Assembly: GCF_000746525.1 (NCBI RefSeq) | Contig: NZ_CP009048.1 | Coordinates: forward strand, 2,721,501 to 2,785,500 | Reading direction: 5' to 3' | Length of the DNA: 64,000 nucleotides | DNA from: Pseudomonas alkylphenolica | GTDB lineage: Bacteria; Pseudomonadota; Gammaproteobacteria; Pseudomonadales; Pseudomonadaceae | In this document: positions 40,379 to 48,459 of the stretch, in pieces | How the letters are laid out: the number at the start of each line of letters is the position of its first letter | Position numbering within the stretch: position 1 is the stretch's first letter | Program-made: the position numbers and the translations under genes | Notes under the pieces: model-generated | Database searches by the model: none | Told to the model about the DNA's origin: nothing | What the model saw: the letters and a program-made list of their open reading frames with translations, nothing else

Positions 40379-40743
40379 TGTCTAGCACCTCGCGATTCGT
40401 CACCAGCATCGGGATACGCTTAGGCAGCATAGACGTAGATTTGCCGGGAGATCCAAGCTGATGCAACGAAGTTATGAACCACTGCGCCGCGCAGGCTCAG
40501 CCGTGTCTTCGAGGAAAGCCCGCGAAATGGGCAGTGCGGGCACGAGAGGGGTAGGGAATACAACTTCTGGTTGCGTAGTCGCGAGCGAACACATATAACT
40601 CAACTAAATGACTATTTAGCATAGTTATTCCTTTTGGTGATAAAAATAAGGGCAGGGTAGCTCATGCGTGATCTCTAACGTTCACGCCTGCACGCTAGCG
40701 TTCAAGAATGAGCTAGGGATAGCTCAAATGACGGAGAATTTTG
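40379..40743. other. Intergenic region with short inverted and direct repeats
   Basis: There is no gene in these 365 bases. GAGCTA-GGGA-TAGCTC at 40710-40725 is a perfect inverted repeat just before the ribosome binding site of the next gene. TAACGTTCACGC and TAGCGTTCAAG near 40677-40705 form an imperfect direct repeat. These could be an operator for the gene at 40744. Two GGGNAGGG octamers (40549, 40650) point towards the dif site. Confidence 0.5.
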
Positions 40744-41322
40744 ATGCAGCAGCACCTTACACCTTGGATGATCGAAAGCGCCTACCGTTATTTAACGGCC
40801 GCAAAACACCTTAGACGCGGACATGACATGCTGGATACGGCGCAGATTAATGCTGCACTTGGCATGGAAATCTTGCTTAAAAGCTTCGTTTCAAAGCCCA
40901 GCGGCAATCTTGGCCAGGCCAATGAAACCTATGAACTCGACTACAACGCGATCAAGGCCGCTCACGAGCATTTGAAAGCCGCAGAGAAAATTCCGGCTTA
41001 TCGGAAAGACAGGCCACCTAATAAGCATGATCTGTTGACGCTGTTCTATGCGATCCCTGAACCGATCAGGCAACGTGTTCGCCTTGATCGTCATGAGCAT
41101 TGGATCGAGAGATACCGCGACGTTTTCACCAATGCGCGTTATCGATACGAAAATGGTGCGCCGAAAGGTTCCGACGATATTCTGATCGGGATCCTGGATG
41201 AGCTGGTTGATAACGTCGTGGATTGGTACCGCGAGCTGGGCAGCCAAGACGTGTTCATCGTTTTTCATGGAATGCCGCCGCTGGAGCTACCGGATTCCAA
41301 TCTGGAGCCAGAGACCCTGTGA
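40744..41322 (+). CDS. Unrecognised protein, possibly HEPN-like
   Basis: This 192-residue soluble protein starts at ATG 40744 (GGAGA nine bases upstream); a TTG directly before it is in frame. The N-terminal half is helical, with a pattern seen in HEPN domains (YRYLTAAKHLRRG, then AALGMEILLKSFVS). I see no clear Rx4-6H RNase motif, although RLDRHEHWIER contains R-x-x-R-H. No partner nucleotidyltransferase gene is adjacent, so a toxin role is not supported. It ends 48 bases before the dif site. Confidence 0.6.
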   Translation: MQQHLTPWMIESAYRYLTAAKHLRRGHDMLDTAQINAALGMEILLKSFVSKPSGNLGQANETYELDYNAIKAAHEHLKAAEKIPAYRKDRPPNKHDLLTLFYAIPEPIRQRVRLDRHEHWIERYRDVFTNARYRYENGAPKGSDDILIGILDELVDNVVDWYRELGSQDVFIVFHGMPPLELPDSNLEPETL

Positions 41323-41370
41323 GCAGAGCTTAAAATCTGACCCGCCACCGGCCCCGGGCTTCTATAGGAA

Positions 41371-41398
41371 GCTTCGCATAATGTATATTATGTTAAAC
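41371..41398 (+). other. dif: dif site for XerC/XerD chromosome dimer resolution
   Basis: The XerC arm (GCTTCGCATAA), the central TGTATA and the XerD arm (TTATGTTAAAC) match the pseudomonad and E. coli dif consensus at all but about two positions. The site is in noncoding DNA between the unrecognised gene and the broken MFS gene. GGGNAGGG octamers seen by eye change strand around it, as expected for FtsK-orienting sequences at the terminus. Confidence 0.85.
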
Positions 41399-41461
41399 GA
41401 GGTGCTATGTCATAGATGTTCATAAGCCGCTATCCCCGTTCACCTATCGCCGACCCTTGGT

Positions 41462-42092
41462 TCAAATATCGCCGAACCCGTTTCCGCTCAGAGGCTTAGC
41501 CCGGAAATCTCGAACCTGACCCACACGACGCATCTCGTGCGGCTTCGGTATTGCCAACCAATGAGTGGGCAGGCCGACCAGTACATGTACCGCGACCAGC
41601 ACCAAGCAGGTTTCTCTCCAGCCGATCCAGGACTCCAAGGCGGCCACTGCGGGCCACCCGACGGTGCTGGCAAACCCTCCAATCAACGTCAGTCCCGTGA
41701 TCGCTCCCCTAGCCCGTTCTCCCAGCGCCGGAGGCTATGGCCAGGCCAAGTAGCGACCAAGCTAGGTAGTAGAGCCACAAGGTGCTTGCCACAGACATCA
41801 CCAAGAGCCCTGCACTCAGCATCAAAGAGCTGAAGACAAGTACAGCACGCCCTCCGCGCCGATCAATCAATCGACCGGCAAGAGGTGAGCAAATGCCAGC
41901 AACCAGCATGCCCCAGGACAGGCCACCTACGACGGACGATAGAGACCAGCCCATGTCACGTGCAATGGGGCCAGCCAGTACTGCCGGCAGGTAGAACGTC
42001 GACCCCCACGCCAAGATTTGGGTGATGCCCAAAGCGAACACCAACCGTATGCGGTTCACGCTAACGGGCAGGTGCGATTCAAGTCGAATCAC
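41462..42092 (-). pseudogene. Broken MFS transporter gene
   Basis: The minus-strand frame from GTG 42092 encodes helices 1-4 of an MFS protein (VFALGITQILAWGSTFYLPA, GRLIDRRGGRAVLV) and stops after LAIASGAGRTG. The next segment, in another frame, continues as LGERARGAITGLTLIGGFAS and helices 5-6, then ends at 41462. A deletion around 41705-41730 removed some 10 codons and shifted the frame, and the whole second half of the protein is absent. In complete islands such a gene lies divergent from MarR/arsN1 genes; here it ends near the dif site. Confidence 0.82.
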
Positions 42093-42110
42093 GGCAGTCC
42101 ATTTTAATAG

Positions 42111-42124
42111 TTGTTAGTGACAAC
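42111..42124. promoter_or_regulatory. Putative MarR operator 1
   Basis: TTGTTAGTGACAAC is an imperfect palindrome in front of the broken MFS gene. Its half-sites resemble those at 42197 and 42753. Confidence 0.5.
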
Positions 42125-42196
42125 CAAGATGGTCGACCAGGCGTGGGTAGGTCAATCTGATGGTCGGAGAGTTGACGAAATCAATCAGCGCCCATA

Positions 42197-42213
42197 TTGT
42201 TGCAGGTAACAAC
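42197..42213. promoter_or_regulatory. Putative MarR operator 2 (autoregulation)
   Basis: TTGTTGCAGGTAACAAC is a palindrome 15 bases before the marR start, preceded by CCCATA as at site 3. Confidence 0.6.
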
Positions 42214-42227
42214 CAATTGGAAAAGAC

Positions 42228-42725
42228 ATGTCCAACAAACTTGACGACGATCTGAGCCAAGATGCGGAAGCCCTTTATGAAGCGGTGAACCAGTTGGTGC
42301 GGGTCTACCAATTCAGGGATCGCGACCGCATCTGCTGCTACGACGTTTCCGTCACTCAGTGCTACGCCGTTGAAACGTTAGTGAAGCAGGGACCGCTACG
42401 CCTCCAGGCGTTGGCAGAAGAGATGTTCTTGGACAAGAGCACCGCCAGTCGTGTTGTCGATACGCTGGAGCGCAAAGGTTACGTCTCTCGCGTAGAAGAT
42501 CCGGAAGACCGTCGGGCCGTCCGCGTCCAAGCCACTGACGCCGGCGCCGACTTGTATGAGCGAATTCGAGCTGATCTGATCGCTGAAGAGAAAGCAATGA
42601 TCAGCAGCATGGCACCCGAGGTACGGCAGGGAGCATTGACGCTTCTGCGTCAATTGACCCGCGCCGCTGAGATCCGTTGTGGCTTGGCTAACGACTGTTG
42701 CCCAGTCCAACCGAAAGAAAAATGA
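42228..42725 (+). CDS. MarR-family regulator of the arsN1 unit
   Basis: This 165-residue protein has a winged helix-turn-helix (PLRLQALAEEMFLDKSTASRVVDTLERKGYV) and the wing (SRVEDPEDRRAVRVQAT). A CC pair and an extra Cys upstream of the DNA-binding part (RICCYDVSVTQCYAV) and a CxLANDCC pattern near the C-terminus could bind an arsenical or sense a thiol-reactive compound; this is inference. It lies between the broken MFS gene (divergent) and arsN1, with look-alike operator palindromes before each of the three genes. Confidence 0.88.
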   Translation: MSNKLDDDLSQDAEALYEAVNQLVRVYQFRDRDRICCYDVSVTQCYAVETLVKQGPLRLQALAEEMFLDKSTASRVVDTLERKGYVSRVEDPEDRRAVRVQATDAGADLYERIRADLIAEEKAMISSMAPEVRQGALTLLRQLTRAAEIRCGLANDCCPVQPKEK

Positions 42726-42745
42726 AGGGGGAAACCCCTTTTTTT
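42725..42745 (+). terminator. Rho-independent terminator after the MarR gene
   Basis: AAGGGG-GAAA-CCCCTT is followed directly by a T-run. The MarR transcript probably ends here, so arsN1 needs the promoter at about 42750. Confidence 0.85.
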
Positions 42746-42752
42746 ACCCATA

Positions 42753-42770
42753 TTGTTGTTACTACCAACA
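42753..42770. promoter_or_regulatory. Putative MarR operator 3 before arsN1
   Basis: TTGTTGTTACTACCAACA, preceded by CCCATA as at site 2, lies between the terminator and the arsN1 ribosome binding site. Confidence 0.5.
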
Positions 42771-42784
42771 GAAAAGGAAGCTAG

Positions 42785-43300
42785 ATGCATATCCGCCTCG
42801 CTCAACTCGGTGATGTTCAGACCATCGCCGACATTTACAACCAGGGGATCGAAGACCGCAGTTCCACCTTTGAGACCCAACCGCGTACCGCCAAGGATGT
42901 GCTGCCCTGGGTTACCGATATGTCTCGCCATCCGGTACTGGTCGCGGAGCTCGACGGTGCTGTGGTGGCCTGGGCAAACCTGAGCAGCTATCGAGCGCGG
43001 TCTTGCTATGACGGGATCGCCGACTTCTCGATCTATCTGCGGCGTGATGCCCGGAGGCGCGGCATCGGTAAAGCATTACTAAACGCATTACTGAGCGAGG
43101 CAGAGGCACGTGGATTCTGGAAAGTCCTCTCCCGCATTTTCACGTTCAACGAAGCGAGCCTGGCGCTCTGCCAATCCTGTGGTTTCCGAAAGGTCGGCGT
43201 TTACGAAAAGCACGCCCGCCTTGAAGGCCGCTGGTTGGATTGCGCCATCGTTGAACGAGTCTTCCCCTCCAACCAACCTGACACAGGAGAACGAGCATGA
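42785..43300 (+). CDS. arsN1: GNAT acetyltransferase, ArsN1-like (arsinothricin/phosphinothricin type)
   Basis: This 171-residue GNAT protein has the PAT/ArsN pattern: IADIYNQGIEDRSSTFET at the N-terminus, the acetyl-CoA loop RRDARRRGIGKALL and ARLEGRWLDCAIVERVF at the end. ArsN1 proteins acetylate the amino group of arsinothricin or phosphinothricin and so detoxify them. Location in an ars island supports the arsenic-related form. AAGGAAG precedes the start and the stop overlaps the flavoprotein start (ATGA). Confidence 0.88.
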   Translation: MHIRLAQLGDVQTIADIYNQGIEDRSSTFETQPRTAKDVLPWVTDMSRHPVLVAELDGAVVAWANLSSYRARSCYDGIADFSIYLRRDARRRGIGKALLNALLSEAEARGFWKVLSRIFTFNEASLALCQSCGFRKVGVYEKHARLEGRWLDCAIVERVFPSNQPDTGERA

Positions 43301-44451
43301 GCCAATCTAATCTTCCCATCGTAATCATCGGCGCCGGCCCCGTGGGGCTGGCGGCTGCTGCGCACGCATTGGCTCGGGGCATGGACCCAATCATTTTTGA
43401 AGCAGGCAGCCAGGCTGGAGAAAGCATCAGCCAATGGGGCCACGTCAGTATGTTCTCACCCTGGGAGTACAACGTGGACAAGGAGGCCGCAAAGTTACTG
43501 GCGGCAACGGGCTGGCAAGCGCCTAAATCCGACACGTACCCCACAGGACGTGAACTGCTGGATTACTACCTGCTTCCGCTAGCTGCGCTGCCGGTTATCA
43601 AGGAACGACTTCATTTGAACACCCGTGTCACTGCTGTCACGAAAGTCGGCGCCGACGTACAGAAAACCAAAGGCCGCGCAGTTGCCCCGTTCCTGGTGCG
43701 TGTTCAGGGGCCGAAGGGCGAGCAAGACATCCAGGCTCGCGCAGTCATCGATGCCTCGGGCACGTACGAGACCCCCAACTGGATGGGCGCCTCTGGCATT
43801 CCGGCATTGGGAGAGCTGAGCGCTAAAGCGCGAATTGCCTATGGCCTTCCAGATGTGAGTGGCAAGGCACGCAATCGTTACCTCGGGCGCCGAGTACTGG
43901 TTGTCGGCGGCGGACACTCGGCATTCAACGCTCTTCAGGATCTGGTCCAACTGCCCGGTACTCAGGTTTCGTGGGCGATCCGCGGACACTCACTAGACAA
44001 AATTCTAGGGGGTGGTGCCAATGACAAATTGGCCGAACGTGGCAGCCTGGGTCTGCGAATTCGTGCATTGCTCGAACAAGGAAAGATCTCGCTGTACCAG
44101 GATATTTCCATCAGCCAGGTCGACACCACCGAACAGGGTCTCGTCGTGCACAGCAATGGCCAACCTCTGCCAGAGGTGGATGAAATCATCGTGGCCACTG
44201 GCTTCCGACCAAATCTGCAGCTTCTAGGCGAACTACGACTGGCAATTGACCCCGCCACTCAAAGCCCTGTTCAGTTGGCTCCGTTGATCGACCCGAACGA
44301 GCACAGCTGCGGTACCGTTCGCCCCCATGGCATCGATGAGCTATCCCATCCTGACGAAGGCATCTTTATCGTGGGCATGAAGAGCTACGGTCGTGCTCCG
44401 ACTTTCTTGATGATTACCGGGTATGAGCAGGTCCGCTCAATCGTGGCTGGG
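43297..44451 (+). pseudogene. Flavoprotein monooxygenase-like gene, 5' part (split by IS21)
   Basis: These 385 codons encode an FAD/NAD(P)-binding protein: GAGPVGLAAAAHAL at the N-terminus, an ArsO-like SMFSPWEYNVDKEAA block, a second dinucleotide fold [17 protein letters not shown] and IIVATGFRPN. The IS21 element enters after GGG 44449-44451, and the reading then runs into insertion-sequence DNA to a stop at 44583. Removing the element and one copy of GGCTGGG restores one frame that continues at 47079 to 47288, giving 454 residues. It was cotranslated with arsN1 and is probably a trivalent organoarsenical oxidase or similar. The truncated form lacks the Cys-rich tail. Confidence 0.88.
44445..44451. 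repeat. Target duplication of the IS21 element, left copy
   Basis: GGCTGGG here is repeated at 47072-47078, directly outside the opposite end of the element. Confidence 0.85.
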
Positions 44452-44453
44452 TG

Positions 44454-44545
44454 CGGATTCCACGCCATCCGGCCACCCAGTCCGCTCTCATCTGGCCAGG
44501 CATTCCAGGGCCATCTGGCCACCTGTTCCACGGCCATCCGGCCGG
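44454..44545. repeat. Four tandem 23-bp repeats at the IS21 left end
   Basis: Units begin at about 44454, 44477, 44500 and 44523 and share ATTCCA, CCATC and GGCCA. They are inverted relative to the right-end repeats. Confidence 0.8.
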
Positions 44546-44579
44546 GCAGTCGGAGCGCAGCGACGCAGGGGTGGCATTG

Positions 44580-45335
44580 TTAGTCCGGGTTGGCTGGCGT
44601 CGTCAATTTCTGCGTCCGTTTGCGCATTGATTCACCCTTCAGATTGATCCGGTAAGCGTTGTGCACCAGGCGGTCGAGGATAGCGTCGGCCAGGGTCGGA
44701 TCGCCGATCAGTTCGTGCCAGTTGTCCACCGGCATCTGGCTGGTAACGATGGTCGAGCGCTGGCCGTAGCGGTCGTCCAGTAGCTCCAGCATGTCGCGCC
44801 GCTGTTCGGCGGTGAACGGGGCCAAGCCCCAGTCATCGAGGATCAGCAGGTCGGTCTTGGCGTAGCTGCTCATCAGCTTGGCGAAGCGCCCGTCGCCATG
44901 GGCCAGACCCAGTTCTTCCAGCAAACGCGGCAAGCGCAGGTAACGCACGCTGTAGCCTTCTCGGCAGGCCTGGTGGGCCAGGGCGCAGGCCAGCCAGGTT
45001 TTACCGACACCGGTGGGGCCGCCGATGATCAGGTTGAGGCCGTCGCGTAGCCACTGGCCGCCGCTCAGTTGCAGGATCAGCGCCTTATCCAGCCCGCGCG
45101 GGCTGCGGTAGTCGATGTCTTCGAGGCAGGCGTTGTGCTTGAGCCGGGCCTGGCGCAGGCGGCTGCTCAGGCGCTTGTCGTCGCGTTCAGTCAGCTCGCG
45201 GTCGACCAGCAGGCCGAGGCGTTCCTCGAAGCTCAGGCTGTCGATGTCCGGGGTTTTCAGTTGTTCGTTCAGCGCCTTGAGCATGCCGTGCAGGCGCAGG
45301 GTTTGCAGCTTGTCCAGGGTCGGATGGGGCAGCAT
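44580..45335 (-). CDS. istB: IS21 helper ATPase IstB
   Basis: This 251-residue AAA+ protein starts at ATG 45335; the long upstream extension of the frame only shadows istA. It has Walker A GGPTGVGKTWLA near 105-116 and Walker B DLLILDDWGLAPF. IstB remodels target DNA for the IstA transposase. The stop lies near the left end of the element. Confidence 0.95.
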   Translation of the reverse strand: MLPHPTLDKLQTLRLHGMLKALNEQLKTPDIDSLSFEERLGLLVDRELTERDDKRLSSRLRQARLKHNACLEDIDYRSPRGLDKALILQLSGGQWLRDGLNLIIGGPTGVGKTWLACALAHQACREGYSVRYLRLPRLLEELGLAHGDGRFAKLMSSYAKTDLLILDDWGLAPFTAEQRRDMLELLDDRYGQRSTIVTSQMPVDNWHELIGDPTLADAILDRLVHNAYRINLKGESMRKRTQKLTTPANPD

Positions 45336-45352
45336 GGTGGGATTCCTTGTGT

Positions 45353-46867
45353 TCAGTGGTAGTAGCCGGGGCCGCGCAGGTTGGCGTGGTCGTCCGGCAG
45401 CAGGGGCAGGTGCTGCTGGGCCAGCGGCAGGTTCTCCAGCCCCTGGCGCAGGATCGATTCGAGGCTCTTGTAGCTGCACGTGCCGAGGCTGATGGCGCGA
45501 CGGCAGGCCAACTCCAGGCGCACTTCGCCGTGGGTTTTGCCCAGGCGCAGGATGCCCAGGCAGGCCCGGTAGCCCTGCTGCGGATGGATGCGCCGTTCGA
45601 GGATGTGCCGGATCACGCCGGCGGTGTTCGGCCCGGTCTGCTCGGCCCAGCGGATCAGCCGTTGTGGCGTCCACTCGGCATGCTCGCGATGGCTCTTGGG
45701 CATGTGCTCGGCCTGCGTGCTGTGCCGGCCCTTGTGCATTGAGCGCAGGTGGCTGGCCACTCGCTGGTTGGCGTGGAAACACTCGACGGTGCGCGCCGTC
45801 AGGCGCACCTCCAGCTGCTTCTTCACCAGTTGATACGGCACCGAGTAGTAATGCCCATCGACCTCGACGTGGTAGTCGATGTGCACCCGCGCTTTCTTCC
45901 ACTCGGCGTAGACGTAGGGTTGCTCCGGCAGGGGGCGCAGCGCCGGACGATCCAGGCTGTCGAAGGCCGTCTGGCGCGAGCCCGGCAGCTTCTTGAACGG
46001 GCGTTGGTTGAGCCGCTCCAGCAACACGGAGATGGCGCTGTTGAGTTCGTCCAAGGAGAAGAACTGACGGTTGCGCAGGGCCGCGAGGATCCAACGCTCG
46101 ACCACCTGCACGCCGACTTCGGCCTTGGCCTTGTCGCGCGGTTTGCGTGCCCGCGCCGGCACCACCGCCACTCCGTAGTGCTCGGCAAGGTCGCGGTAGC
46201 TGGGGTTGATGTCCGGCTCGTAACGATGGGCCTTGCTCACCGCGCTGCGCAGGTTGTCCGGCACCACGATCTCCGGCACGCCGCCGAGGAAGGCGAAGCA
46301 ACGGGTATGCGAGCCTAGCCAGTCCGGCAGCTGCTGCGACCAGGTGGCTTCGGCGAAGGTGTAGCTGGACGCGCCGAGCACCGCGACGAACACCTGCGCC
46401 TGGCGGATCTCGCCGCTGTGGCGGTCGATAACCGGCACCGTCTGGCCGGCATAGTCGACGAACAGCTTCTCGCCGACGCGGTGCTCCTGACGCATCACCA
46501 CGTCCAGCTTGCCCTGCCAGGCCCGGTAGTGCTCACAGAACCAGCTGTACTGAAAGCCCTGCGGCTGGCTCAGGCGGTACTCCTGCCAGAGCAGCGCCAG
46601 GGTCACCCCGGGGCGGCGCAGTTCGGCATGCACCCATGCCCAATCGGGTAAAGGCCGCTTCTCGCTGGCAACCGCCGGGGCCGGCGGGAACAGTTGCTGC
46701 TCCAACTCGGCATCGGACAACGAACAGGGCCAACTGAGACCACTGGCGGCAAAACGATTGAGGTAGTCGCCGACGGTGACACGACCGACCTGCACGCTGA
46801 CCGCAATCTGGCGAGCTGATAGTCCGACCTCGAACTTGAGACGTAGTACTTCGCGAATCTTACGCAT
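45353..46867 (-). CDS. istA: IS21 transposase IstA
   Basis: This is a DDE transposase of 504 residues from ATG 46867; a GTG at 46882 would add five. It has an N-terminal helix-turn-helix (LKFEVGLSARQIAVSVQVGRVTV), a retroviral integrase core (LFVDYAGQTVPVIDRHSG; EIVVPDNLRSAV; RDKAKAEVGVQVVERWI, the last Glu completing DDE) and a basic tail. It lies 17 bases upstream of istB. Confidence 0.95.
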   Translation of the reverse strand: MRKIREVLRLKFEVGLSARQIAVSVQVGRVTVGDYLNRFAASGLSWPCSLSDAELEQQLFPPAPAVASEKRPLPDWAWVHAELRRPGVTLALLWQEYRLSQPQGFQYSWFCEHYRAWQGKLDVVMRQEHRVGEKLFVDYAGQTVPVIDRHSGEIRQAQVFVAVLGASSYTFAEATWSQQLPDWLGSHTRCFAFLGGVPEIVVPDNLRSAVSKAHRYEPDINPSYRDLAEHYGVAVVPARARKPRDKAKAEVGVQVVERWILAALRNRQFFSLDELNSAISVLLERLNQRPFKKLPGSRQTAFDSLDRPALRPLPEQPYVYAEWKKARVHIDYHVEVDGHYYSVPYQLVKKQLEVRLTARTVECFHANQRVASHLRSMHKGRHSTQAEHMPKSHREHAEWTPQRLIRWAEQTGPNTAGVIRHILERRIHPQQGYRACLGILRLGKTHGEVRLELACRRAISLGTCSYKSLESILRQGLENLPLAQQHLPLLPDDHANLRGPGYYH

Positions 46868-46953
46868 GGATAAACGCTCCACGACGACCTCTCTGCTTCG
46901 AAAAAGAGGTCGATGGTAGTGAAGAAATCCTGCGTAGCTGCCTGCCCGGTTGA

Positions 46954-47071
46954 GTGGCCGGATGGCCGTGGAATCAGTGGCCGGATGCGCGTGGAATGGG
47001 TGGCCGGATCAGCGTGGAATCGGTGGTCAGATGCTCATGGAATGGGTGGCCAGATGACCGTGGAATCCGCA
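46954..47071. repeat. Five tandem 23-bp repeats at the IS21 right end
   Basis: Units starting with GTGGCC or GTGGTC begin at 46954, 46977, 47000, 47023 and 47046, exactly 23 bases apart. They are presumed IstA binding sites. Confidence 0.85.
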
Positions 47072-47078
47072 GGCTGGG

Positions 47079-47288
47079 CTTGCGGGCGACTGGGATGCTG
47101 CACGGCGTGTTGAGCTTGAACTTCCTGAAACCGGTGTCTGCAGCCTTCAGTTCGAGGAGCAAGATCAAACTTCCAGCTGCTGCGCGCCCGAACCCGCTAC
47201 TCAGGCCAGTTGCTGTGGATCAACGGAACCTTTGACAGCGCCTTCAGCCCAGCAGGCGAGCTGCTGCACGCCGGTAAGCCTCACCTAG
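47079..47288 (+). pseudogene. Flavoprotein gene, 3' part with Cys-Cys tail
   Basis: These 69 codons continue the frame of 43297-44451 exactly, after the second target copy, and end at TAG 47286-47288. The first 20 residues finish the flavoprotein fold. The rest is a low-complexity tail with three Cys-Cys pairs (SSCCAP, ASCCGS, ASCCTP) at positions 419-420, 430-431 and 447-448 of the restored protein. Such vicinal thiols could hand arsenicals to the active site. Without its start this fragment is not expected to be translated. Confidence 0.85.
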
Positions 47289-47326
47289 GCAAGACCCCTG
47301 CACCTGCTCCTTCGCCCTGCCCAAAT

Positions 47327-48418
47327 TCAAACCTGGCGGGGCGAAGCTGACGGGTGAGGCAAACGCCATCCATTCAGGTGTTCAAGGAGTCTGGGCATCA
47401 GGTAAGCCGCATCGGCCCCTACCCCCCGTAGTGTCGCCGAGGCGAAATTTCTTTGCTTAGGTAGACCTACGAAGTACAAGCCAGGCACCTGATTTGCCAC
47501 GCCGTTTCTCTGCAGCACACGTCCTTGCTCGTCAGCGACTGGGAGCTGTGACAGAAACTCCAGGTTTGTTTGGAAGCCCGTCGCAAAGATCAGCGCATCG
47601 ACCTGGGTCGTGCTTCTGTCCGGCCAGACAACAGCATCGGATAGCACTTCCTGGAACATTGGCCTGCGCCGGAATCGAACGGAGTTGAGAGCCTTCCGGT
47701 ACTTACCGGTGTCGAGTACGGGCGTGCTCTGGTCACTCAACCATCGTGTTTGCTCTAGCTTGGTGAATTTCAGCCAGGTATGAAAATCGAGCCCGAGGAT
47801 TCGCTGCGGGAAGAAACGGATTTTCTCGCGGGTAGCCAGCACTACCTCAGCGACGCCTGCAAGCTCATAGGCGATCTGAACAGCTGAGTTCGCAGCTCCA
47901 ACCACTACAACGCGCTGGCCAGCAAAGGGCTCTGGCGTTCGATAAGCCGAACTGTGCAGACAAGTCCCCGAAAAGCTCTCCAGCCCTAGAATACTGGGCG
48001 TGAACGGACGGCTAAATCCTCCCGATGCGACGACCACAGAACGTGCGCAGAAGGTCGCCCCAGTGTCGCAGCGAACCTCAAATACCTTTTCCTTCTGCGC
48101 TACGCCCATCACTCGGGTTCCGCCCTGAAAAGGCAGTCGAAACTCGCCAGCGTAGGCCTCCAGGTACCTCACCACCTCGTCCCGTAGCGGATAGCTCTTG
48201 GGGTCGCCAGGAAACGGCAGTCCTGGCAGCGCTGAGTATTCCGCCGGCGAGAACAACTGCAAGCTGTCGTAATAGTTACGCCAGTTTCCGCCTGGGAGTG
48301 TCTGCTCATCGATGATGAGAAAATCCAAGCCGTGTTGCTGCAAGTGCCAACCAAGCGCCAAACCTGCTTGGCCTCCCCCAATGACAATTACATCCAAAGT
48401 ACGACTCGATTCATTCAT
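47327..48418 (-). CDS. ArsO-like flavin-dependent monooxygenase
   Basis: This 363-residue protein starts at ATG 48418; an ATG six codons upstream lies within the operator. It has the FAD motif GGGQAGLALGWHL, then GNWRNYYDSLQLFSPAEYSALPG, a second fold GQRVVVVGAANSAVQIAYEL and IFATGFQTN. It resembles the ArsO monooxygenase at 54802 but is clearly divergent. It is probably regulated by the ArsR-type protein encoded just upstream on the same strand, through the palindrome overlapping its start. A role in oxidising an organoarsenical, or ArsV-like function, is inferred from context. Confidence 0.85.
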   Translation of the reverse strand: MNESSRTLDVIVIGGGQAGLALGWHLQQHGLDFLIIDEQTLPGGNWRNYYDSLQLFSPAEYSALPGLPFPGDPKSYPLRDEVVRYLEAYAGEFRLPFQGGTRVMGVAQKEKVFEVRCDTGATFCARSVVVASGGFSRPFTPSILGLESFSGTCLHSSAYRTPEPFAGQRVVVVGAANSAVQIAYELAGVAEVVLATREKIRFFPQRILGLDFHTWLKFTKLEQTRWLSDQSTPVLDTGKYRKALNSVRFRRRPMFQEVLSDAVVWPDRSTTQVDALIFATGFQTNLEFLSQLPVADEQGRVLQRNGVANQVPGLYFVGLPKQRNFASATLRGVGADAAYLMPRLLEHLNGWRLPHPSASPRQV

Positions 48419-48440
48419 ATGTGCACACTCATGCATATAT
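48417..48440. promoter_or_regulatory. Putative ArsR-type operator at the flavoprotein start
   Basis: ATATGTGCA and TGCATATAT form an 8-of-9 inverted repeat. It shares ATGTGCA with the site at 48810 and overlaps the start of the gene at 47327-48418. Confidence 0.55.
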
Positions 48441-48459
48441 CAAGAGAAAAAAAGCCAAA

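Larger units (their letters stand above)
44452..47071. mobile_element. Complete IS21-family insertion sequence, about 2.62 kb
   Basis: The ends are inverted repeats: TGCGGATTCCACGCCATC at the left and, on the other strand, TGCGGATTCCACGGTCATC at the right. Internally each end carries tandem 23-bp transposase-binding repeats. It encodes IstA and IstB on the minus strand, is flanked by GGCTGGG and interrupts a flavoprotein gene. Intact genes and exact duplication suggest a recent, still mobile insertion. Confidence 0.93.

Noticed and set aside
41371..41398. Resemblance to loxP
   Set aside because: The two arms and TGTATA core fit dif, not the inverted repeats of loxP.
44580..46301. Fusion of istB with an upstream extension
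   Set aside because: The extension is antisense-like shadow sequence within istA; the real start is the ATG at 45335.
46954..47071. CRISPR-like tandem repeats
   Set aside because: The units are directly adjacent without spacers and lie at the end of IS21; they are transposase-binding sites.
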